A stretch of 64,000 nt of DNA from Haloterrigena gelatinilytica. GTDB taxonomy: Archaea; Halobacteriota; Halobacteria; Halobacteriales; Natrialbaceae. The stretch is taken from contig NZ_JABUQZ010000001.1 in assembly GCF_013342145.1 (NCBI RefSeq), forward strand, positions 248,001 to 312,000, read 5' to 3'. The first letter of the stretch is position 1, and every line of letters begins with the position of its first letter. Position numbers and translations under genes: made by a program. The notes beneath the pieces were generated by a model. The model saw only the letters and a list, made by a program, of their open reading frames with translations, did no database searches and was not told where the DNA came from. This document shows, in pieces, positions 57,821 to 64,000 of this stretch.

Positions 57821-58486
57821 ATGAATGGATTTGACCGCGACGACGCGGTCGACCGCCTCGAAGCCCTCGTCGACACCGTCGAGAGCGAGCGCATGCCGGT
57901 TCCGGTCCGGGAAGTGTGGGCCTTCGGCGACGTCGCGCTCGGGCTCGATCCCGTCGAGCGACTGGACGTCTACGTGACCAAGGACGTACTGATGCGCGAC
58001 GACAGCGGCGATAGCGAGGTCGACGCCGACGAACTCGCCGCCGAGTACGATATCGAGGGGATCGGCAAGTCCGTCCGGGCCGACTGGGCGGCCGCGCATC
58101 CGGAGTACCTGCGGGCCAACGCCAACGGCCACGCCGCCCCCGAGCAGTGTCTCGCCGCCCACCTGCTGGGCGACGACGAGCCGATCCACCTCGAGGTCTG
58201 TAACTCGCCGTTCGAGGACAACGTCACCCAGCGGCTGCGCGGAGCGCAACTGCGCGAGGATTACACCCAGTTACTCGACCCCCGCGGCGTCTGTCTCTGG
58301 GCCGACGGCACCACGAGCGAGGAGGCGTTTCGCAAGCTCCGGGAGAGCGAACTGGCGCTGCCGACGCTCTCGCAGGCCCTCGAGATGCTCGGGCTCGAGG
58401 AAGCCGACGCCGAGACCGCGGCCCAGGAGCTTCACGCCTGGCGCGAACAGCAGGACGGCGTGACCGTCCGCGGCGACGTCGTCTGA
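57821..58486 (+). CDS. conserved haloarchaeal protein, unknown function
   Basis: A 221-residue acidic protein beginning MNGFDRDDAVDRLEALVDTV. It has a conserved-looking N-terminal region (VREVWAFGDVALGLDPVERLDVYVTKDV) that resembles a nucleotidyltransferase-like strand-loop, then LRANANGHAAPEQCLAAHLL, HLEVCNSPFEDNVTQRLRG and a helical C-terminus. I believe it is a uniformly haloarchaeal family without a known role, but cannot name it with certainty. It is divergent from the hydrolase gene. Confidence 0.7.
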   Translation: MNGFDRDDAVDRLEALVDTVESERMPVPVREVWAFGDVALGLDPVERLDVYVTKDVLMRDDSGDSEVDADELAAEYDIEGIGKSVRADWAAAHPEYLRANANGHAAPEQCLAAHLLGDDEPIHLEVCNSPFEDNVTQRLRGAQLREDYTQLLDPRGVCLWADGTTSEEAFRKLRESELALPTLSQALEMLGLEEADAETAAQELHAWREQQDGVTVRGDVV

Positions 58487-58895
58487 ATTCGATCGATCGA
58501 GGTTTCGTTCGAATTGGCGCGTCGCTCGGATGGACTCGAACTGCGACTGTAGGATTGAACTTCGATTGATGCAGCGAGTTGAACGAAACCGAGCGGACAC
58601 TGCAACCACTATCGTGGCAACGGGGAAGTGCCACTCCCTCCCCAACCGATTCGCTCACTCCGAGGCTCACGGCTTGCGCCGTTCGCTTCACCGCGGCGCG
58701 TAGCGCCGCGCTCCGCTCGCTCATCCCTCGCGCACTTTCGTCGATCGCCTCGCTCTCGCTCGGTCCGATCGACAGCGCGCGCCACCGCCGACCGGGTGTT
58801 CAGGTCGACGCCATCCGTCGGTCACCGCGAGCGAGCGACCGGCTCCGACGACTGCAGGCACTACGCTTTTCGACGCGACCGACCCACCATCGCCC
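58487..58895. other. intergenic region carrying dispersed repeat copy B
   Basis: This 409-base gap contains the dispersed element at 58615-58790, which is also found near 33.1 kb. Outside it, 58487-58610 and 58791-58895 hold no convincing gene. A promoter for the small gene at 58896 should lie near 58866-58871 (TACGCTTT). Confidence 0.5.
58615..58790. repeat. dispersed intergenic element, copy B
   Basis: It begins TGGCAACGGGGAAGTGCCA (58615-58633) and continues CTCCCTCCCCAACCGATTCG, then GCTCATCCCTCGCGCA and ends CAGCGCGCGCCACCG. The block order equals copy A at 33107-33222. Copy B is about 60 bases longer because of extra sequence that includes a palindrome CGCGGCGCGTAGCGCCGCG (near 58692-58710). 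No coding frame is present. Confidence 0.6.
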
Positions 58896-59102
58896 ATGTC
58901 CAACGAACGACCGACAGCCGAGGAACTGCGACAGGGCGTCACCGTCGAGATCGTACAGGGCGATCAGGACGTCGAGTCGACGGACACGGAACCGATCGTC
59001 GGCGAAGTCGGGACGATCTACGGCGACGACCCGCAGGGGCCGGAGGTCGAACTGAAAAGCGGCGTCGTCGGCCACGTACAGGCCATTCGCCACGACGAGT
59101 AG
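58896..59102 (+). CDS. YwbE/DUF2196-like small protein
   Basis: A 68-residue protein: MSNERPTAEELRQGVTVEIV, then DTEPIVGEVGTIYGDDPQGP and VELKSGVVGHVQAI. The G-x-x-V-x-I-V...G-x-V-G-x-I...G-V-x-L-x-S-G-x-x-G-x-V spacing matches the YwbE (DUF2196) family, which adopts a small beta-barrel fold of unknown function. The short acidic core is typical for haloarchaea. Confidence 0.75.
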   Translation: MSNERPTAEELRQGVTVEIVQGDQDVESTDTEPIVGEVGTIYGDDPQGPEVELKSGVVGHVQAIRHDE

Positions 59103-59235
59103 CCGCTGTCGCTCGAGTCCTTTTTTTCTCGCGACGCTTCCGTCGTACACCTGAAGACGGCGTCCGCTCCCGTGCCCGTCGGAAGACGTAATCTGCCGGC
59201 CGAATCCATTTCCGACCGATCGTTGAGGTCGGGAT

Positions 59236-60093
59236 ATGGCCGACTCGAGTCATCTCGCGCTCGTTCGTGACGTCGTCGCGGTCGCTCACGAACGCCAGCT
59301 CAGCGTCACGGCCGCGGGACTTGCCTACCACGCGTTCAACACGCTCGTCCCGCTGGTCATCCTGGCGCTGGTCGCTGTCTCGCTCGTCGACGGCCTCGAG
59401 CCGCTGGTGTCGACGCTCGAGACGGCGGCCGGACTCGAGGGGACGGTGACCGGCGGCGGCCTCGAGGGGATGACCGAGGGCAGCGCTCGGACGCGGGCGG
59501 CGCTGCTCGCCGTGGCGGTCCTGCTCTGGAGCGCCGTTCGACTGTTTCAGGCGATAAACAGCGCGTTCACCGTGGTCTACGACGTCCCGAAGGACGAGTC
59601 GTACGTGGCGACGGCGGCGACGGTCACGCTCGTGACGGCCCTCTACACCGTCCTCGTGACGGCGACGTTCGCGGTCGGCGTCGCGTTGGTCACCGTCGTT
59701 GGAATCAGTCTCTCGGTGGTCGTCAACGGCGGCTGGACGACGGCCGGCAGCACGCTGCTGCTGGCCGGCCTGCTGCTCGCGGTCTTCTTCCCGATGTACT
59801 ACCTGTTCCCCCAGCCCGACGTCTCGGTCGGCGAGGTGCTCCCCGGGACGGCCTTCGCGGCGGTCTCATGGACCGTCCTGGCCGTCGGCTTTCGGTTCTA
59901 CGTCTCGACCTCCGAGAGCGTCGCCCTGTTCGGGATCGCCGGCGCCGTCCTGTTGATCCTGACGTGGGTGTACCTGGGCGGGCTCTGTCTCCTGCTCGGA
60001 GCCGTCCTCAACGCCGTCCGCGCGGGTCACGTCGATCCCGAAGAGAAGTGGGTTCCGATGGAGACGGCGTGGCCGGTCGATCGAACCGACTAG
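59236..60093 (+). CDS. YihY/BrkB-family membrane protein
   Basis: A 285-residue membrane protein with about six helices, such as LPLVILALVAVSLVDGL after the signature ELSVTAAGLAYHAFNTLVPL-like opening (QLSVTAAGLAYHAFNTLVPL). Further signatures are VLLWSAVRLFQAINSAFTVVYDV and FPMYYLFPQPDVSVGEVLPGTAF, and the C-terminal GAVLLILTWVYLGGLCLLLGAV. These match the YihY/virulence factor BrkB family. The function is not established; the old RNase BN annotation is not supported for this family. The ATG at 59236 fits the family start. Confidence 0.9.
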   Translation: MADSSHLALVRDVVAVAHERQLSVTAAGLAYHAFNTLVPLVILALVAVSLVDGLEPLVSTLETAAGLEGTVTGGGLEGMTEGSARTRAALLAVAVLLWSAVRLFQAINSAFTVVYDVPKDESYVATAATVTLVTALYTVLVTATFAVGVALVTVVGISLSVVVNGGWTTAGSTLLLAGLLLAVFFPMYYLFPQPDVSVGEVLPGTAFAAVSWTVLAVGFRFYVSTSESVALFGIAGAVLLILTWVYLGGLCLLLGAVLNAVRAGHVDPEEKWVPMETAWPVDRTD

Positions 60094-60176
60094 ACGCCGG
60101 ATTCGATCCGCGTCGCTCGGTGCGCCTCGAGTCAGGTACTACGGCTCGGCTACAACCGCCGTCGGCCCCGCGGACG

Positions 60177-60383
60177 TCACGAGTCGGATATCTGGTCCTG
60201 CGATTCGTACCACCCTGCGGCGATCAGCGAGAGCACCAGCAGCGAGACGCCCGTGACGACGCCGGAACTCACCCGGTCGCCGATTCCGACGTCGACGAGG
60301 CCGCTGCTGGCCAGGACGGCACCGATCGCGATCGCGGTCGCGCCACCGGTCAGTAGCAGTAAGCGGTCTCGAAAACCAACCAT
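60177..60383 (-). CDS. small two-helix membrane protein
   Basis: A 68-residue protein with two hydrophobic segments (LLLLTGGATAIAIGAVLAS and VTGVSLLVLSLIAAGWY) and short polar ends (MVGFRDR and SQDQISDS). It is convergent with the YihY-type gene. No family is recognised. The hydrophobic pattern, length and haloarchaeal codon use make it plausibly real. Confidence 0.55.
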   Translation of the reverse strand: MVGFRDRLLLLTGGATAIAIGAVLASSGLVDVGIGDRVSSGVVTGVSLLVLSLIAAGWYESQDQISDS

Positions 60384-60535
60384 CGCGTCAGCCCGTAGCC
60401 AGTCGGCCGGGATAAGGGGCCGGCCTGAGTCTGAACGGTCCGGTAGCCGCGTTAGAATGTCACACGCCGGTGGTGCCGACGCGATCGAACCGTACGATCC
60501 GCGCTCCTGCCCGCTGATCGCCGCTCGCTGCGGCG

Positions 60536-61198
60536 TTACTCCGGGCGTCCGTCCTCGCGAAACGCGGCGTCGATCGTCCGCGCCCGCCGCTCGCCGATTC
60601 CCTCGATCTCTGTGAGTTCCTCGAGGGAGGCCTCGAGCAGCGACTCGACGGTGGGATAGCGCTCGTAGAGCGTCGCGGCGAGTTCGGGACCGATCCCCTC
60701 GATACAGCCGTACATCCGCTTGGTCGTGGGTTCGCGACGGCTCGGTACGGAACCGACCGGGAGCCGACGGCTCGAGGGCTCCTCGACGTGCTTTCGCCCC
60801 AATCGGATCGCGTAGTCGACGAGGTGCGCGCGGTCCGTACAGGGGACGACCGGCACCTCGTGGCGGGCCGTGATCGAGGCCATCGAGCCCCGGACCGACT
60901 CGGGGGAGACGGCCGTCCGCAGGGTCGCGAGATCGGCGAAATCGCCCTCGAGGAGGACGTAAGAGTGGTCGTACGCGGCGGCCATGCGCTCGACCTGATC
61001 GGTGAGATCCGATCCCGAGCGACCCATCGCGCTGTCGACGTAGTCCCGCAGGGTCTTGCGTTCGATACCGACCGAATCGATCGCGAGGTCGCCGGTCGAC
61101 AGCCGGTCGACGACGACCTCCGTCACGTCGGGGTGGTCGCGGACGGCCTCGACGAGGCCCGCGGGCTCCCGATCGTCGACGGTGACGGCGACGCGCAT
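60536..61198 (-). CDS. ERCC4-domain nuclease with HhH (XPF-like)
   Basis: A 220-residue XPF/Mus81-type nuclease. The catalytic ERCC4 motif appears as VDDREPAGLVE (about 6-16), GDLAIDSVGIERKTLRDYVDS, where ERK-x3-D is the active site (about 47-53), and later YVLLEGDFADL. The C-terminal helix-hairpin-helix pair (about 160-215) reads GCIEGIGPELAATLYERYPT and ELTEIEGIGERRARTIDAAF. It lacks the helicase half found in archaeal Hef. ATG at 61198 fits the domain start. It probably cleaves branched DNA in repair or replication restart. It is divergent from the Bat-like gene. Confidence 0.87.
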   Translation of the reverse strand: MRVAVTVDDREPAGLVEAVRDHPDVTEVVVDRLSTGDLAIDSVGIERKTLRDYVDSAMGRSGSDLTDQVERMAAAYDHSYVLLEGDFADLATLRTAVSPESVRGSMASITARHEVPVVPCTDRAHLVDYAIRLGRKHVEEPSSRRLPVGSVPSRREPTTKRMYGCIEGIGPELAATLYERYPTVESLLEASLEELTEIEGIGERRARTIDAAFREDGRPE

Positions 61199-61303
61199 GG
61201 CTGCTACCAGGGCCTCGAGACGGGAACGCGTATCGGTCCGTCGCCTCGCACGGGCCGAGGAGAAGCGATGGATTCTATCGCTCCGGGACCCTACGTACGA
61301 CGA

Positions 61304-64000
61304 ATGGTTACCGCAGGAATCGACGACGGTGGAACCGTGCTCGTCGTCGAACCGTCCGGAGCGGACCCGGCGTCGCTGCTCGACTCGCTCGACTCGCGGC
61401 GGAGCGAGGAGAAGGTCTCGAGCGCGGCGGCGGCCCTCGAGGCCCTCGAGACGCGGTCGGTCGACTGCGTCCTGACGCCCCAGTCGGTGGCCGACGCCAC
61501 CGGCCTCGAACTCGTCGAACGGATCCGCGACCGCGATCCGGACGTTCCGATCGTCCTCGCGCCCCGCGAGGGCAACGGCGGCGAGAGCCTCGCCGGCGAC
61601 GCGATCGCCGCGGGCGTCACGGAGTACGTGCCGGCCGACCGCGACGCCTCGGCCCTCGAGGCGGCCGTCGAACGGGCGATCGAGGCGGGCCGCGACCGGC
61701 GCGAGCGTCGCGAGCGCGCCCGCCAGTTCGGCGCGGTGTTCGACGATCCCGAGACGTACGCGTGGGTGCTGGAGACCGACGGGCGAGTGCGTCGGGCCAA
61801 CGAGCGCGCCCTCGAGGCGAGCGGAACGCCCGACGCGGCCGGCGCCGACGTTCGCGGGGAGCCGTTCGCGGATCTCCCGCTGTGGAACCGCCTCGAGGAG
61901 GACCGATCGACGATCCGGACCGCGGTCGACCGAGCGGCGACCGGGGCGGTCGTCCACCGCGAGGTGACCCTCGAACTCGATCGCGGGGCGCGGGCGAACG
62001 GCGGGGGTACGGACACGGACGCCGGCGTCGAAACCGAAACCGGCACCGGAGCCGATACGGCCGACGACCCGCGGACGCTCGAGGTGACGGTCCGCCCCGT
62101 CCGCGACGATTCGGGGGCCGTCGTCTCCCTGCTCGCGCGGGCGAACGACGTCACCGAGCGCGCCCGCCTCGAGCGGGAGCTGCGCGAGTCGGAGGAGCTC
62201 CACCGGGTGACGCTGAACAACATGACCGACACGGTCCTCATCGCGGACGACGACGGGGAGTTCACCTACGTCTGTCCGAACGTCCACTTCATCTTCGGCT
62301 ACACCGACGAGGAGATCTACGAGATGGGGACGATCGACGACCTCCTGGGCTCGGAGCTCTTCGATCGCGAGGAACTGGAGCGGGAGGGCGTGCTGACCAA
62401 TATCGAGTGTACGGCCACCGACAGGGCCGGCCGCGAACACACGCTGCTGGTCAACGTCCGCGAGGTCTCGATCCAGGGCGGGACGACCCTCTACAGCTGT
62501 CGCGACGTCACGACGCGCAAGCGCCGCGAGGAGGCCCTGACCGCCCTCCACCGGACCGCGCGGGAACTGCTGTACGCCGAGAGCGACCGCGAGATCGCCG
62601 ACCGCGTCGCGGCCGACGCCGCCGACGTGCTCGACCTCGAGGCCAGCGGCGTCTACCTCTTCGACAGTGACGAGAACGTTCTCGAGCCGGTCGCGGCCTC
62701 GCCGGGGATGAACCGCCTCCACGGGCCGCTCTCGCGGCACCCGGTCGGCGAGGACAGCGTCTCGGGACGGGCTTTCATCGACGGCGAGTCCCGGTTCTTC
62801 GCGGACGTCCGCGACGCCGAGGCGCTGGCGGATCCGACGACCGATATCAGGGGCGCGGCGGTCGTTCCGCTTGGCGATCACGGCGTCTTCCTCGCGGGGT
62901 CGTCGGAACGCGACGCGTTCGACGCTGTCGACCGCGAACTGACCGACCTGCTGGCGGCGACGGCCGAGGCCGCCCTCGACCGGGTCGAACGCGAGCGGTC
63001 CCTCCGCGAGCGCGACCGGGAACTCAAGCGCCAGAATCGGCGGCTCACGCGACTCGATCGGATCAACGAGATCATCCGCGAGATCGACGCGGCGCTGGTC
63101 CGGGCCGAGACCCGCGAGGAGATCGAGACCGCCGTCTGCGAGCGACTGACCGCGGCCGACCGGTTCGCGTTCGCCTGGATCGGAACGACCGACGCCCCGG
63201 GCGAACGACTCGAGCCGAACACCCACGACGGGACCGGCCGCGGCCGGGACTACCTCGACGGCGTCTCGCTCTCGCTTTCCGAGGCGGCAGAACCCGCGGC
63301 CCGCGCGGCGGCCGACGGCGAGGTGACGGTCGTCTCGAACGTCGCCGACGGGCTCCGCGAGGAGCCGTGGCGCTCGGCGGCGCTCTCCCGGGAGTACCAG
63401 TCCGTCGCGGGCGTGCCCCTGGCCTACGACGAGTTCGCCTACGGCGTGCTGGCCGTCTACGCGGACCGCCCCGACGCCTTCGACGAGGTCACGCGAAGCG
63501 TCCTCGCGGAACTGGGCGAGACGATCGCCTCCGCCATCGCCGCCGTCGAGCGCAAACGGGCGCTGCTGACGGACTCCCGGACCCGCCTCGAGTTCGACGT
63601 CGGCGACGACGGTTTCGTCTTCTCGCGGCTGGCCCGGCGGGCCGACTGCGTCCTCTCGTTCGACGGCGGCGTCCGCCTCCACGAGGACGGCGCCGCGGTG
63701 TTCGCGACCGTCGAGGGCGCCCCGGCGGACGCCGTCGTAGCGGCAGCCACCGATCTCGTCGCCGTCGAGGGCGCTCGAGCGGTCGGTGCCGGGGACGGCG
63801 AGACCGAGGCCGAGGCCACGGACGATCACGGGGGGACGGTCCTGCTCGAACTGGCGCCGCCATTTCTGGCGCTGCGCCTCGCGGACCACGGCGTCGTGCT
63901 CCGCAGCGTGGAGGCGTCCCCCGACGGCGCGCGCGTCGTCGTCGACGTTCCGCCGACCGTCGACGCGGGGAACAGCGTCGACGTCGTCTCGAACGCGTTC
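61304..64000 (+). CDS. Bat-like multidomain regulator, 3' end outside the window
   Basis: An open frame from ATG at 61304 runs off the window end (899 codons visible). The order is a receiver-like domain (about 8-125), PAS (140-300), PAS (305-415), GAF (420-570), GAF (590-750) and the beginning of the bacterio-opsin-activator region (about 755-899). The usual phosphoacceptor Asp position reads CVLTPQSVADATGLELVERI, without the normal Asp, so it is a pseudo-receiver. In related proteins an HTH_10 domain follows, and is expected outside the window. A TATA-like TTCTATCG (about 61273-61280) is 24-31 bases upstream. An in-frame ATG at 61268 is the alternative start. Confidence 0.85.
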   Translation, partial: MVTAGIDDGGTVLVVEPSGADPASLLDSLDSRRSEEKVSSAAAALEALETRSVDCVLTPQSVADATGLELVERIRDRDPDVPIVLAPREGNGGESLAGDAIAAGVTEYVPADRDASALEAAVERAIEAGRDRRERRERARQFGAVFDDPETYAWVLETDGRVRRANERALEASGTPDAAGADVRGEPFADLPLWNRLEEDRSTIRTAVDRAATGAVVHREVTLELDRGARANGGGTDTDAGVETETGTGADTADDPRTLEVTVRPVRDDSGAVVSLLARANDVTERARLERELRESEELHRVTLNNMTDTVLIADDDGEFTYVCPNVHFIFGYTDEEIYEMGTIDDLLGSELFDREELEREGVLTNIECTATDRAGREHTLLVNVREVSIQGGTTLYSCRDVTTRKRREEALTALHRTARELLYAESDREIADRVAADAADVLDLEASGVYLFDSDENVLEPVAASPGMNRLHGPLSRHPVGEDSVSGRAFIDGESRFFADVRDAEALADPTTDIRGAAVVPLGDHGVFLAGSSERDAFDAVDRELTDLLAATAEAALDRVERERSLRERDRELKRQNRRLTRLDRINEIIREIDAALVRAETREEIETAVCERLTAADRFAFAWIGTTDAPGERLEPNTHDGTGRGRDYLDGVSLSLSEAAEPAARAAADGEVTVVSNVADGLREEPWRSAALSREYQSVAGVPLAYDEFAYGVLAVYADRPDAFDEVTRSVLAELGETIASAIAAVERKRALLTDSRTRLEFDVGDDGFVFSRLARRADCVLSFDGGVRLHEDGAAVFATVEGAPADAVVAAATDLVAVEGARAVGAGDGETEAEATDDHGGTVLLELAPPFLALRLADHGVVLRSVEASPDGARVVVDVPPTVDAGNSVDVVSNAF

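Noticed and set aside
60536-63889. Very long minus-strand open frame of over 1000 codons
   Set aside because: Only its last 220 codons match a protein family (the ERCC4/HhH nuclease). The rest is antisense to the Bat-like regulator, whose PAS and GAF motifs are clear on the plus strand.

Overview
The window is chromosomal DNA of an extremely halophilic archaeon (Halobacteria, most likely Natrialbales-like). Proteins are strongly acidic, base composition is GC-rich with G/C in third codon positions, and many genes start 25-32 bases after an archaeal TATA box, so their mRNAs look leaderless. Marker genes are archaeal or haloarchaeal: FtsZ2 with its ribbon-helix-helix partner CdrS, aIF1A, aIF2-beta with a TRAM tail, pelota, RqcH, NcsA, CobY/CobT-type cobalamin genes, HTH_10 regulators and TrmB.

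Layout. 0.1-6.4 kb: a catabolic-looking cluster (ThDP enzyme, EthD proteins including a tandem duplicate, VOC protein, HD protein, IclR regulator, amidohydrolase) of unknown substrate. 6.4-6.9 kb: an AT-rich island with a possible 38-codon gene. 6.9-14.1 kb: an Lhr-type helicase, a Tat-exported protein with a Cys-His-Asp layout, a Tat lipoprotein with a split NodB domain, a zinc alcohol dehydrogenase and an MBL hydrolase. 14.3-18.2 kb: an MMPL/RND exporter and TrmB-type regulator operon behind a 17-bp palindrome and a 15-codon leader frame. 18.2-32 kb: housekeeping and accessory genes (pelota, DUF418 protein, CBS, RqcH, cold-shock protein, HTH_10 regulator, MBL, aIF1A, FAH-type hydrolase, amidohydrolase, THEP1 NTPase). 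33.3-39.4 kb: a seven-gene late cobalamin operon (HAD, cbiB, cobS, cobY, cobT, cobD, cbiZ). 40-49 kb: aIF2-beta, small proteins and two neighbouring multi-PAS histidine kinases. 49.9-51.1 kb: an enolase-superfamily enzyme. 51.2-51.6 kb: tRNA-Tyr with an array of duplicated tRNA 3' ends. 51.7-55.7 kb: a cell-division block (RHH/zinc-ribbon regulator, cdrS, ftsZ2), then a zinc-ribbon membrane protein and ncsA. 56-64 kb: a histidine kinase, hydrolase, conserved unknowns, a YihY-type membrane protein, an ERCC4/HhH nuclease and the start of a Bat-type multidomain regulator cut by the window end.

The most striking non-coding structures are: (i) a heptamer, GTAAGAC/GTCTTAC, in six copies before the two RHH genes of the cell-division block, one pair forming a palindrome near the putative cdrS-ftsZ2 promoter; (ii) three degenerate tandem units of about 150 bp, each carrying the 3' end of tRNA-Tyr, which look like repeated attachment sites; (iii) a dispersed intergenic element present twice, 25 kb apart; (iv) a six-unit degenerate tandem repeat at 32.0-32.15 kb; and (v) two mutually exclusive hairpins behind a TATA box downstream of ftsZ2. 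No CRISPR array, rRNA gene or intact insertion sequence was seen. Domain and family calls come from reading motifs by eye; no database search was run.
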